Positions 1-8,975 of a DNA stretch of 64,000 bases are shown piece after piece. Location of the stretch: the NCBI RefSeq assembly GCF_001625355.1, contig NZ_JSEE01000011.1, positions 62,001 to 126,000 of the forward strand, read 5' to 3'. The translations under genes and the position numbers were made by a program. This stretch comes from Marinomonas sp. TW1 (GTDB taxonomy: Bacteria > Pseudomonadota > Gammaproteobacteria > Pseudomonadales > Marinomonadaceae). Each line of letters opens with the position of its first letter. Position 1 is the stretch's first letter. The notes under the pieces are model-generated. The model made no database searches and was not told where the DNA came from. It worked only from the letters and a program-made list of their open reading frames with translations.

Positions 1-3000
1 TCGCTGTCACCTCAGCGCCAGGAGACACTTCAACTGAAACACCATTACTAATGTCAGCAGCCCCTAAGGTGATTGTGGTTTCGGTTCCGTTCACGCTATA
101 AGTTAACTTATCGCCCACTTCAGAACCAGAAACAGAGATTGTAGCTGTGACAGTCCCGTCATCACCTACTTCATCAGCATTATAAACATCGTCATCACCT
201 GTACTTTCAAAGCTAATAGATGGTGTGGCGATATCGTCATCGATTAATATGGTTTCAGGTGTACCCGAAGCCGTGGCTATTGTTGAAGTACCTGATGTGA
301 CTAGACTAATCTCTGGCAATTCATTACCAGCATCCAAAAAGGCTTCACCTTGTGCAGTCAACACCACATTGGTTCCTTCTATAGCATAATAGCCATTAGC
401 ATTAGAACCATCAGCAAATTGAACTGTAGCAGCCTCATCTAAATCAGTAACAGTAAAAGTCGCGACGACATCACCCTCTACAGTAGAATCCTCTGTCACA
501 CTTAATGGGTTCAATGTTAGAGATGTGGAATCATCAGTACCATTAATCGTGATGACAATATCTTGGGTTGTTCCATCATCTGCAGTAACCGTTATTGTGT
601 CCGTTACAGAAACATCTCCTTGTAGATTTTGAGCTTTAGACTCATCAAGAGTATATGTCCAAGTACCATCCACAACTGACAAACTACCATATTCACCAGA
701 GACTGTAGCATCTTCAAATACAGGATTATCGTTGGCATCTACATCAGAAATTGATAGCGTTCCTGTTACTGTATTTGGACTATCTCCAACATTACCTTCA
801 TTAACAGACCCAGTGAAATCACCGCTAACAACAGCATCATCCTCCAAACCATTAATCGTAACCGTTACAGGCTGCGATGTTCCATCACTTGCCACAAGAT
901 TAAAGACATCATCAACCGTTTCACCTACATCTAGGAACTGAGTTTTTGAAGTGTCTAATTCATAAGTCCACTGGCCACTTGTTAGAGTTAAAGAGCCATA
1001 AGTACCTTCAATTACAGCATCTGAAAAAACAGGAGAATCGTGCTGATCAATATCAGAAATAGTTAAACTCTGAGTAATTGGAATGAAGCAATCTTCTTGA
1101 ATTGATAACGTCTCAGTTGTATTAACCACAGCCTCATCATTTGAGCCAGTGATAGTGACACTGACTTCTTCAGAGTTTCCATCCGTTGTATAAACGGTAA
1201 ATATTTCAACTTTAGTTTCATTTTCGCCTAAGAATTGAACTGCTTCATTGCTTACTGAATAAGACCAATTTCCACTTGAATCAATAGTCAATTCACCTAG
1301 ATTACCATCAGCTGAAGAAACATTATCCGTATCGAAAACAGGAGCAACGTTATCAACGTCTTCAACAACTAGAGACCCTGAAGTATTTAGAGTAACTAAG
1401 TCAGAATCATCATAGTCCTCATATACCTGGCCTACTACATCACCAGATATTACAGAGGCATCATCTGTGCCGTTGATCGTAATCGTTACAGATTGTTCAG
1501 TGCCATCTACAGAACTCACTGTGAAGACCTCTTCAACCTGATCATCCACATTCAATTCATCAAAAGCACTGTTCGCAACAAACGTCCAAACACCATCCGC
1601 CGTGATACTCAAGCTGCCGTTTTCACCCACAATCGTAGCTGCAGTAAACGAGTTATCAACATTATCTTCATCTGTCGACGTCAATGTACCAGTAAATGAT
1701 AAGGCTTCATTCGATTCAAGACCGGAAGCAGACACATCACCAGCAATCACGGCGGCATCGTTCACCGCATCTACGGTCACGGTAACGTCTGCTGTATCCG
1801 TTGTGGTGCCATCGCTGATTTCGTAGCTGATGGTCGCTTCGCCGTTGAAGTTCTCAGCCGGTGTGAACTGTAGTTTGCCGTCCACGATCGCCACCGTACC
1901 TTGCTCTGCTGGTACCGAAGCATCCGTAATGGTCAACGCATCGCCATCCACATCGCTGTCGTTCGCCAACACATCGATGTTGATCACCGTATCTTCATCT
2001 GTAGTCGCTGTGTCTGCTTCGGCCACTGGCGCGTCATTCGTACCCGTCACGGTAATCGTTAAGGTCGTTGTGTCGGTATCACCTTGGTCGTCGGTCACGG
2101 TCACTGGGATTTCAAGAACAAGCTCTTCACCGTCTTCTAAGCTGTCGTAAGACGACGCATCGAACTCATAGGTGCCGTTCGCATTCAGCGTCAAGCCTGC
2201 TGTTTCTTCGCTCGTGCTGAACACCAAGCTCGCATCGTCTGCAAGATCCACATCGCTGGCACTGATGGTGCCTGTGATGGTCGCGTCTTCTGCAACCGCA
2301 CCTGTTGCCGCTTCGGCCACTGGCGCGTCATTCGTACCCGTCACGGTAATCGTTAAGGTCGTTGTGTCGGTATCACCTTGGTCGTCGGTCACGGTCACTG
2401 GGATTTCAAGAACAAGCTCTTCACCGTCTTCTAAGCTGTCGTAAGACGACGCATCGAACTCATAGGTGCCGTTCGCATTCAGCGTCAAGCCTGCTGTTTC
2501 TTCGCTCGTGCTGAACACCAAGCTCGCATCGTCTGCAAGATCCACATCGCTGGCACTGATGGTGCCTGTGATGGTCGCGTCTTCTGCAACCGCACCTGTT
2601 GCCGCTTCGGCCACTGGCGCGTCATTCGTACCCGTCACGGTAATCGTTAAGGTCGTTGTGTCGGTATCACCTTGGTCGTCGGTCACGGTCACTGGGATTT
2701 CAAGAACAAGCTCTTCACCGTCTTCTAAGCTGTCGTAAGACGACGCATCGAACTCATAGGTGCCGTTCGCATTCAGCGTCAAGCCTGCTGTTTCTTCGCT
2801 CGTGCTGAACACCAAGCTCGCATCGTCTGCAAGATCCACATCGCTGGCACTGATGGTGCCTGTGATGGTCGCGTCTTCTGCAACCGCACCTGTTGCCGCT
2901 TCGGCCACTGGCGCATCGTTTGTGCCCGTCACTGTGATCGTGATATCTTGTGGCGTTCCATCTACCGTTGTGACTGTAAAAATTTCTTCTTTTATTTCAC

Positions 3001-4639
3001 CTGCACTTAATTCATTAAATGCGCTACTCGCAACAAACGTCCAAACGCCCGCTGCCGTTATGCTTAGCGTGCCGCTTGAACCGACTGTTGTTAATGGTTT
3101 GAAAGTATTGTTGTTATTATCTATATCTGTGGCTGTTAACGTTCCTGTCCATGACAAAGCTTCGTCCGTTTCGCTTCCTGATCCGAAAGTATCTCCAGCT
3201 ATGACAGCCGCATCGTTCACCGCACCAACAGATACAGCAACACTTGCTGTATCTGTTGTGGTGCCATCGCTGATTTCGTAGCTGATGGTCGCTTCGCCGT
3301 TGAAGTTCTCAGCCGGTGTGAACTGTAGTTTGCCGTCCACGATCGCCACCGTACCTTGCTCTGCTGGTACCGAAGCATCCGTAATGGTCAACGCATCGCC
3401 ATCCACATCGCTGTCGTTCGCCAACACATCGATGGTGATCACGCCACCATCTTCTGTGCCTGTTGCTGTGTCGTCTACTGCAACTGGGCCGTCGTTCGTG
3501 CCAAACACATTGATTGTTAAGGTTGTGGTATCGGTTGAACCTTGATCATCGGTAACCGTTATTGGAACTGTAATAACCTTAATTTCACCAGAATTTAAAT
3601 CACGGTATTGAGAAGCATCAAAGGTATAAGAACCATCTGAATTAAGTGTTAAACCTAATACCGTATCTTCTGTGGTAAAAGATAAGGTTCCATCCGTTGG
3701 GAGATCAATGTCTGTAGCATTAACACTGCCGTTAAGGACGGTATTCTCAATTACAAACCCCGTAGCAGCTTGAGCGATTGGTGCATCATTGGTTCCTGTT
3801 ACAGTAATGACTAATGTGCCAGAACCTTCAGCACCTTGATCATCTGTCGCGGTAATACTAATTGATATTTCTTCCTCTTCTCCAACACTGAGAGAATCAT
3901 AAGAAGATGCATCAAAGGTGTAACTACCATCACTATTGAGTGTTAAACCAGCGACAGTAGATGACGTTGTAAACGTTAAAGCACTACCTGATGGTAAATC
4001 GACATCTGTCGCTTGAATATTGCCACTTATAGTAAGGTCTTCAGTCACAAACCCAGTTTGGTCACCAACAACTGGCGCTTGATTCTCAACACTATTTGAA
4101 GTATTTGTTTGTGACACAGAAGGCTGAACAAATGTATTTTGTTGGATAGCTGCGCCATTTTCCGTATCATAACCATAATTAGGAAGCGTCAAGGAGTCAC
4201 TACCAAAACCTGGCAAGGCACTGTTGTCATTTCGTTCAATATCAACATCGACACGATCTTGCTCAGTAGGCGTTTCACCAGCAGCAGGGGCTTCTTGAAT
4301 TAAGGTTGGGTCATCACCAGATAAGATGGCTTCTTGAAGGGCATCCACATCACTAGACGAATCGGCGACAAGGTCTTCACTGCCAACGGTGTTGTAGATT
4401 TCGTCATTAATTTCCACATTCGCATCGCTGCCAATCTCTACCTCTGTGCCATCAGCAAAGGCAATGGTGACACTACCATTACTGCCTGTCCGGACAACTT
4501 CACCGAAGAAGACCGGGTCACCAACTTTGACCACTCGCTCTTGACCATCAATAGATTCGACGACGACTGAACCACTTAATTTGGTAATAATGCCGACTTG
4601 ATCGCCTAGGGTTGCAAAGGATACTTGGTTGTCGCTCAT
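1..4639 (-). CDS. Giant VCBS/cadherin-repeat adhesin with LapA-type retention module, C-terminus outside window
   Basis: The gene starts at the ATG at 4637-4639, behind a GGAGAC ribosome site, and runs off the left edge, so about 1546 residues are visible. Residues 1-95 resemble the retention module of LapA-type biofilm adhesins (GDPVFFGEVVRTG, FADGTEVEIG). PAAG at residues 118-121 fits the di-alanine site cut by the LapG protease. From about residue 190 the protein is a chain of ~100-residue VCBS-type and cadherin-like domains joined by TGTNDAP or NGTDD linkers, acidic and probably calcium binding. There is no signal peptide, as expected for type I secretion with a C-terminal signal, which would lie outside the window. 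Inferred role: surface attachment and biofilm formation. The repeats differ strongly in base composition and are listed separately. The family is secure; the ligand is unknown. Confidence 0.88.
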   Translation of the reverse strand, partial: MSDNQVSFATLGDQVGIITKLSGSVVVESIDGQERVVKVGDPVFFGEVVRTGSNGSVTIAFADGTEVEIGSDANVEINDEIYNTVGSEDLVADSSSDVDALQEAILSGDDPTLIQEAPAAGETPTEQDRVDVDIERNDNSALPGFGSDSLTLPNYGYDTENGAAIQQNTFVQPSVSQTNTSNSVENQAPVVGDQTGFVTEDLTISGNIQATDVDLPSGSALTFTTSSTVAGLTLNSDGSYTFDASSYDSLSVGEEEEISISITATDDQGAEGSGTLVITVTGTNDAPIAQAATGFVIENTVLNGSVNATDIDLPTDGTLSFTTEDTVLGLTLNSDGSYTFDASQYRDLNSGEIKVITVPITVTDDQGSTDTTTLTINVFGTNDGPVAVDDTATGTEDGGVITIDVLANDSDVDGDALTITDASVPAEQGTVAIVDGKLQFTPAENFNGEATISYEISDGTTTDTASVAVSVGAVNDAAVIAGDTFGSGSETDEALSWTGTLTATDIDNNNNTFKPLTTVGSSGTLSITAAGVWTFVASSAFNELSAGEIKEEIFTVTTVDGTPQDITITVTGTNDAPVAEAATGAVAEDATITGTISASDVDLADDASLVFSTSEETAGLTLNANGTYEFDASSYDSLEDGEELVLEIPVTVTDDQGDTDTTTLTITVTGTNDAPVAEAATGAVAEDATITGTISASDVDLADDASLVFSTSEETAGLTLNANGTYEFDASSYDSLEDGEELVLEIPVTVTDDQGDTDTTTLTITVTGTNDAPVAEAATGAVAEDATITGTISASDVDLADDASLVFSTSEETAGLTLNANGTYEFDASSYDSLEDGEELVLEIPVTVTDDQGDTDTTTLTITVTGTNDAPVAEADTATTDEDTVINIDVLANDSDVDGDALTITDASVPAEQGTVAIVDGKLQFTPAENFNGEATISYEISDGTTTDTADVTVTVDAVNDAAVIAGDVSASGLESNEALSFTGTLTSTDEDNVDNSFTAATIVGENGSLSITADGVWTFVANSAFDELNVDDQVEEVFTVSSVDGTEQSVTITINGTDDASVISGDVVGQVYEDYDDSDLVTLNTSGSLVVEDVDNVAPVFDTDNVSSADGNLGELTIDSSGNWSYSVSNEAVQFLGENETKVEIFTVYTTDGNSEEVSVTITGSNDEAVVNTTETLSIQEDCFIPITQSLTISDIDQHDSPVFSDAVIEGTYGSLTLTSGQWTYELDTSKTQFLDVGETVDDVFNLVASDGTSQPVTVTINGLEDDAVVSGDFTGSVNEGNVGDSPNTVTGTLSISDVDANDNPVFEDATVSGEYGSLSVVDGTWTYTLDESKAQNLQGDVSVTDTITVTADDGTTQDIVITINGTDDSTSLTLNPLSVTEDSTVEGDVVATFTVTDLDEAATVQFADGSNANGYYAIEGTNVVLTAQGEAFLDAGNELPEISLVTSGTSTIATASGTPETILIDDDIATPSISFESTGDDDVYNADEVGDDGTVTATISVSGSEVGDKLTYSVNGTETTITLGAADISNGVSVEVSPGAEVTA
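1800..1979 (-). repeat. 180-bp direct repeat, copy A (identical to 3255-3434)
   Basis: This stretch matches 3255-3434 without a mismatch; the offset is 1455 bases, a multiple of three. It encodes 60 residues of a cadherin-like domain (VDGKLQFTPAENFNGEATISY region). Sequence on both sides diverges, so the identity is local. Confidence 0.9.
2016..2897 (-). repeat. Three tandem 294-bp repeats inside the adhesin gene
   Basis: Units at 2016-2309, 2310-2603 and 2604-2897 read as identical base for base. A fourth unit starts at 2898 but diverges after 17 bases. Each unit is 98 codons and encodes one VCBS-type domain (TGTNDAPVAEAATG ... TDDQGDTDTTTLTITV). The units are visibly richer in G+C than most of the gene around them. 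Such identity points to recent expansion or gene conversion. Confidence 0.95.
3255..3434 (-). repeat. 180-bp direct repeat, copy B (identical to 1800-1979)
   Basis: This is the second copy of the 60-residue cadherin-like segment. It lies upstream in gene order and flanks the 294-bp repeat array together with copy A. Recombination between the copies would remove 485 codons in frame. Confidence 0.9.
4277..4288 (-). other. Candidate LapG cleavage site (PAAG) in the adhesin N-terminus
   Basis: The codons encode Pro118-Ala119-Ala120-Gly121. LapG-family periplasmic cysteine proteases cut LapA-type adhesins between two alanines in a [TAP]AAG context around residue 100-120, just after the retention module. 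Position and context fit; cleavage itself is inferred. Confidence 0.65.
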
Positions 4640-4993
4640 GGGACGTCTCCGGTAAATGACGGATTAAATGTATGATTGACTACAAGATAGAGGAGTTAGG
4701 ACATGGTCGCTATTGTACCTTGGTACAGTACGACAAGGTTCTTTGTGTATTAATGTAATTATTGTAACCGAAGCCTTATAAATACGGCTTATTATTGCCT
4801 TAGAGAGTCTAACTCTTTATAATTTCAGCACTTTCAGGCGTTTACACTATCAACCATTTCTTTCATGGTATATCTGAGCCTTTTCTAGACTCTAATAGTG
4901 TCCCCACAATACAACCCTCAAGTTGTTTGTTGAGCCCCAGCGCCTCTCTTAATAGCAATTTTCATTGCGACTTTTACACACAGAAGGTAATAC
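4640..4993. promoter_or_regulatory. Divergent intergenic region between adhesin and SulP gene
   Basis: No convincing gene lies in these 354 bases. They must hold the promoters of the adhesin (left) and the transporter (right). A short dyad, TGTACC-TT-GGTACA at 4714-4727, lies 75 bases upstream of the adhesin start and could be an operator. An AAGGT ribosome site precedes the SulP ATG. No promoter boxes were assigned. Confidence 0.5.
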
Positions 4994-6484
4994 ATGATCG
5001 ATTCGATAAAACGAGACTGGTTCTCAAATATAAAAGGCGACTCTCTCGCCGGTACTGTTGTTGCGTTGGCACTCATCCCTGAGGCCATTGCATTTTCTAT
5101 TATTGCTGGAGTTGATCCAAAAGTCGGCTTGTATGCCTCATTCTGTATTGCCGTGGTCATTTCGTTTTTCGGCGGCCGCCCAGGCATGATTTCAGCCGCC
5201 ACAGGGGCGATGGCACTGCTTATGGTGACCTTGGTAAAAGATCACGGTTTACAGTATCTTTTAGCTGCCACCTTATTAACCGGTGTGTTTCAAATTATCG
5301 CTGGCTACCTCAAATTAGGCAGCCTAATGCGGTTTGTTTCTCGATCTGTTGTGACAGGATTTGTGAATGCCTTAGCCATCTTAATTTTCATGGCACAATT
5401 GCCCGAGCTAACAAACGTTACCTGGCATGTATACGCGATGACAGCGGTTGGTTTAGGCATCATTTACCTGTTCCCATTACTGCCTGTTATTGGTAAAGCC
5501 ATTCCTTCGCCTTTAGTTTGTATTGTCCTGCTTACTGGTTTTGCGATGGTTTATGGACTGGACATTCGTACCGTTGGCGACATGGGTGAGCTACCTGATA
5601 CGCTGCCAATATTCTTATGGCCTGATGTGCCTTTAAACCTTGAAACTCTTTGGATTGTTTTGCCTTACTCCTTAGGCTTAGCTGTCGTTGGCTTACTTGA
5701 ATCTATGATGACCGCCACGATTGTCGATGAGTTCACTGACACCAATAGTGATAAAAACCGCGAATGTAAAGGTCAAGGTGTGGCCAACATCACTTCTGGC
5801 CTTCTTGGTGGTATGGCAGGTTGTGCCATGATTGGTCAATCTGTTATCAATGTGAAATCCGGTGGTCGCGGTCGACTATCTACCTTTATTGCTGGTTTCT
5901 TGCTACTCATTATGGTTGTTTTCTTAGACGATCTAATTGGCCAAATCCCAATGGCTGCTCTGGTTGCTGTGATGATCATGGTGTCCATCGGCACTTTCTC
6001 TTGGGAATCGGTGATTAACCTGAAAAAACACCCACTATCAACTAACATTGTTATGTTAGCCACGGTTTCCATCGTGGTATACACCCATAACTTGGCTCTA
6101 GGCGTGTTTGTCGGCGTATTATTAGCCGCTATGTTTTTCGCCAACAAAATTGGGCGCTTTATGGCCGTTACAAGTGAACAAGGAGATACGGCTGGACACA
6201 GAAAATACAAAGTCATTGGCCAAGTCTTTTTTGCGTCTTCAGATCAATTTACGGCCGCTTTTGATTTTAAAGAAGCCGTCGAAAAGGTTACGATTGACTT
6301 ATCAGATGCGCATTTTTGGGACATTACATCAGTATCAGCCTTAGATAAGGTGGTGATTAAATTCCGTCGTGAAGGCGCGGATGTGGATTTAATCGGTATG
6401 AACCAAGCCAGTGCGACCGTCGTCGATAAATTTGGTGTTCACAACAACCCAGAAGAAGTTGAAAAATTAATGGGCGGACACTAA
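4994..6484 (+). CDS. SulP-family inorganic anion (probably bicarbonate or sulfate) transporter
   Basis: The protein has 496 residues. The first ~385 are a polytopic membrane domain with the SulP hallmark near the start ([22 protein letters not shown]), followed by a C-terminal STAS domain at about 395-490 ([22 protein letters not shown]). This family carries bicarbonate (BicA type), sulfate or dicarboxylates across the inner membrane, often with sodium. The compact size and short STAS domain resemble BicA-like proteins, but the substrate cannot be read from sequence. The next gene, 29 bases on, encodes a universal stress protein, a frequent partner of SulP carriers, so the two are probably co-transcribed. 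The ATG follows AAGGT with good spacing. Confidence 0.9.
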   Translation: MIDSIKRDWFSNIKGDSLAGTVVALALIPEAIAFSIIAGVDPKVGLYASFCIAVVISFFGGRPGMISAATGAMALLMVTLVKDHGLQYLLAATLLTGVFQIIAGYLKLGSLMRFVSRSVVTGFVNALAILIFMAQLPELTNVTWHVYAMTAVGLGIIYLFPLLPVIGKAIPSPLVCIVLLTGFAMVYGLDIRTVGDMGELPDTLPIFLWPDVPLNLETLWIVLPYSLGLAVVGLLESMMTATIVDEFTDTNSDKNRECKGQGVANITSGLLGGMAGCAMIGQSVINVKSGGRGRLSTFIAGFLLLIMVVFLDDLIGQIPMAALVAVMIMVSIGTFSWESVINLKKHPLSTNIVMLATVSIVVYTHNLALGVFVGVLLAAMFFANKIGRFMAVTSEQGDTAGHRKYKVIGQVFFASSDQFTAAFDFKEAVEKVTIDLSDAHFWDITSVSALDKVVIKFRREGADVDLIGMNQASATVVDKFGVHNNPEEVEKLMGGH

Positions 6485-6513
6485 AACCATTAAAACAAAA
6501 AAGGAGTGCAACC

Positions 6514-7365
6514 ATGACAAACGTAATTGCCTGTATTGATGGTTCTTCATTATCAGAATACGTCACCTCCGCTTCAGTGTGGGCGGCAAAACAATTATCC
6601 TGTCCACTGATATTGTTGCACTCTTTGGAAAAAGACGAGAGCCGAACGGAAGAAGACCTGTCCGGCTCAATTGGCTTTGGTAGCCGCGAGCATTTGCTCG
6701 ATGAATTGGTCGAACTCGATGCAAAACGCGCTAAGTTAGCACTTGAGCACGGCAAAATGATTTTGGACAATGCCAAATCTTATGCCTTGCAAGCAGGCGC
6801 CAAACAAGTCGCCCAATTGCAACGACACGGCGACCTTGTGGAAAGCCTAGCAGAACTAGAAGAAGACACTCGATTAATCGTACTAGGACGCTTGGGTGAC
6901 CATCATACGATGAACGCCCACACCATTGGCTCTCATATTGAGCGAGTGGCACGCAGCCAACATCGCCCCATTCTCATAAGCATTGGAGAATTCACGCCAC
7001 CGAAAAATTTCATGATTGCCTATGATGGACGGGAAGCGGCAGATAATGCCATTGCAAGAATTGCGAAAAGCCCTCTACTGTTGGGACTTAAGTGCCATTT
7101 AGTCATGGCAGGAGACGACACACCTGGACGCAGAGAAAAACTAGAAGCTGCCCAAGTCATGCTAGAAGAAGAAGGTTTTCAAGTGACCGCCAGTATTCAG
7201 GCTGGGAAGATTTATCCTGTGCTCACACAATACCGTGACGATCATAATATTGATCTAATGGTCATGGGAGCCTATGCCCATTCAAAGGTTCGACAATTTT
7301 TCGTCGGCAGCAACACCAGTAAAATGATCATTGAAAGTAATATTCCTTTACTCATTCTACGATAA
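6514..7365 (+). CDS. Tandem-domain universal stress protein
   Basis: The 283 residues form two UspA-like domains, about 1-145 and 155-283. The second keeps a readable nucleotide-binding signature (VMGAYAHSKVRQFFVGSNTS), and the first a looser one (VLGRLGDHH ... IGSH). Tandem Usp proteins are cytoplasmic, bind ATP in many cases, and modulate survival or transporter activity. Placement right behind a SulP gene, with an AAGGAG ribosome site and a terminator after it, suggests it tunes or responds to that transporter. This is inference from context. Confidence 0.9.
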   Translation: MTNVIACIDGSSLSEYVTSASVWAAKQLSCPLILLHSLEKDESRTEEDLSGSIGFGSREHLLDELVELDAKRAKLALEHGKMILDNAKSYALQAGAKQVAQLQRHGDLVESLAELEEDTRLIVLGRLGDHHTMNAHTIGSHIERVARSQHRPILISIGEFTPPKNFMIAYDGREAADNAIARIAKSPLLLGLKCHLVMAGDDTPGRREKLEAAQVMLEEEGFQVTASIQAGKIYPVLTQYRDDHNIDLMVMGAYAHSKVRQFFVGSNTSKMIIESNIPLLILR

Positions 7366-7380
7366 TCGTATTCAGATAAT

Positions 7381-7422
7381 AAAAAGGCCGAGTTAACAGC
7401 ATGACTGACTCGGCCTTTTTTT
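7381..7422. terminator. Bidirectional rho-independent terminator
   Basis: The stem GGCCGAGT/ACTCGGCC (7386-7393 with 7408-7415) has A5 before and T7 after it. It lies between the convergent Usp and NfeD genes and can serve both. Confidence 0.9.
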
Positions 7423-7439
7423 ATGTCTTTTAATACACT

Positions 7440-7895
7440 TTAATCCATTGCTCTAATGTGAAATATTCCTACTTGGGCCTCAATGACTTCCACGCGAGTA
7501 CCCGCTTCAATGACATCGTCACTGACTAAATGCCACTGCACACCAGAGTAAGAATGCGTGGGCGATTCTGTTGGCGATACTTTGTCTTTAAGAATAAATT
7601 GATGTCCAACCAAATCCCCCTGCGCTTTTTTTACGCTCACATTCGCTTGCATGGACTTTAGCGGACGCCAAAGCACTAACGCCGCTATCAGCGTCAAGAC
7701 CCCGGTACTCAACAAAGCACTTAAAAGCGTATCAGGAATAATGCCCATATATAATAGAACGCTGGTTAGCACAGCGCCGACGCCGGCAAAAAATAAGAAA
7801 AAAGTCGTAAACCCTAACACCGCAACTTCGATCACCAATAAGATTAAACCCACAACCAAAAGACTTTGAGCAAGGTTTTCGGTGAAAAAGTTCAT
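7440..7895 (-). CDS. NfeD-family membrane protein (short type)
   Basis: The 151 residues comprise three or so hydrophobic segments in the first ~80, then a soluble OB-fold-like tail (GDLVGHQFILKDKVSP ... GTRVEVIEAQVG). Short NfeD proteins sit in the inner membrane next to SPFH partners and are thought to help organise or support membrane complexes. The SPFH gene lies 3 bases upstream on the same strand, giving the classic two-gene operon. The family is clear; the exact function is not established. Confidence 0.9.
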   Translation of the reverse strand: MNFFTENLAQSLLVVGLILLVIEVAVLGFTTFFLFFAGVGAVLTSVLLYMGIIPDTLLSALLSTGVLTLIAALVLWRPLKSMQANVSVKKAQGDLVGHQFILKDKVSPTESPTHSYSGVQWHLVSDDVIEAGTRVEVIEAQVGIFHIRAMD

Positions 7896-7898
7896 ACG

Positions 7899-8837
7899 CT
7901 AATTACCTTTGTTCATTTGCTGGATAATGGTGGTTGCTTGCGCCACTAAAGAAGAGGCTTCGGTTGCACCATCTGGCAACAAGACAACTGACGATTCTTT
8001 TGCAATGGCGCGCTTGGCTTCGATGGCTTTAGTCGCTAGATCGAGCTGAATGGCTTTTTGGCCATCCTCTGTCGCAGCCGCTTCACCGACTTTACGCAAG
8101 GCTTCTGCTTGAGCTTGAGCGACAGCAACAATGGCTTTCGCTTCACCTTCTGCGCGCAGCACTTGCTCTTCCTTGTCCGCTTCCGCCGCAAGAACCACCG
8201 AAGCCTTCTCACCTTCTGCACGGTTGATGGCCGCTTGACGATCGCCCTCCGACTCAAGAATTTGTGCGCGTTTCACACGCTCTGCCTTCATCTGAGCTTC
8301 CATCGCCTCCATCACTGAGTGAGGCGGTATAATGTCTTTGATTTCATAACGTAAAACCTGAATACCCCAAGGCCCCGCCGCCTCATTGATCGCAGAAACA
8401 ATGTTGGTATTCAATTGATCCCGCTCTTCAAAAGTCTTATCCAGTTCCATTTTACCTAACTCAGAACGCATAGTCGTTTGTGCTAACTGAGTGACAGCGA
8501 ATACATAATTATCAACACCATAGGTCGCTTTATAGGGATCTAGCACTCGAAAATACAGCACGCCATCAACGTGAAGTGAGATATTGTCTTTGGTAATCGC
8601 GCTCTGCTCTGGCACATCAACCGCTTGCTCTTTTAAAGAGCGATCAGCCGCAACACGATCAATGAAGGGTAAGATAAAATTCAATCCCGCTTCTTTTGTC
8701 GATTGATATTTACCAAAACGCTCAACCAGAAAAGCACGGTTTTGAGGCACAAACTTAATGGAACTCTTTAAAAGGAAGACCGCTAAAATCAGTACCAGTA
8801 CTTGTACACTTAATAAATAGTGAAGTATTACTTCCAT
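7899..8837 (-). CDS. qmcA: SPFH/Band 7 domain protein, paraslipin (QmcA-like)
   Basis: A single N-terminal membrane anchor (about residues 8-25) is followed by a Band 7 domain (PQNRAFLVERFGKY, LNFILPFIDRV) at ~30-190. A long Ala/Glu-rich helical region comes next (RAQILESEGDRQAAINRAEGEK). The total of 312 residues is typical of QmcA-type paraslipins. These form large inner-membrane rings that shape membrane microdomains and interact with proteases such as FtsH. The gene is the first of a pair with the NfeD gene. The symbol rests on family resemblance. Confidence 0.9.
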   Translation of the reverse strand: MEVILHYLLSVQVLVLILAVFLLKSSIKFVPQNRAFLVERFGKYQSTKEAGLNFILPFIDRVAADRSLKEQAVDVPEQSAITKDNISLHVDGVLYFRVLDPYKATYGVDNYVFAVTQLAQTTMRSELGKMELDKTFEERDQLNTNIVSAINEAAGPWGIQVLRYEIKDIIPPHSVMEAMEAQMKAERVKRAQILESEGDRQAAINRAEGEKASVVLAAEADKEEQVLRAEGEAKAIVAVAQAQAEALRKVGEAAATEDGQKAIQLDLATKAIEAKRAIAKESSVVLLPDGATEASSLVAQATTIIQQMNKGN

Positions 8838-8914
8838 TTGTTTAAATCCTTATCATAAAAAGGCCATATTCAGCCGTTTGTTGTATTATTTTTTAAAACA
8901 CTACTTGGTTATAT

Positions 8915-8935
8915 CACCTTATGAAACATAAGGTG
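8915..8935. other. Perfect hairpin downstream of the cupredoxin gene
   Basis: CACCTTATG and CATAAGGTG form a 9-bp stem with a 3-base AAA loop. It lies 41 bases past the stop of the minus-strand gene at 8976. No T-run follows on either strand, so it is at best a weak terminator; it could instead protect the mRNA 3' end. Confidence 0.45.
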
Positions 8936-8975
8936 GGACTATCTAAGCACAATAGGACGAACAGATATCTTAAGA

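Noticed and set aside
2016..2914. Possible CRISPR-like array
   Set aside because: The units are 294 bases, contiguous, without spacers, and code in frame for one protein domain.
732..3545. Long open frames on the plus strand across the adhesin gene (at 1602-1826, 1830-2150, 2172-2444, 2466-2738, 2760-3281 and 3285-3545)
   Set aside because: They are antisense to the repeat-coding gene. They recur with the 294-bp period, are Ser/Val/Thr rich and lack ribosome sites, as expected from reading VCBS codons backwards.
4918..5202. Open frame of 94 codons on the minus strand at the SulP start
   Set aside because: It lies mostly antisense to the strongly supported SulP gene and shows no family features.
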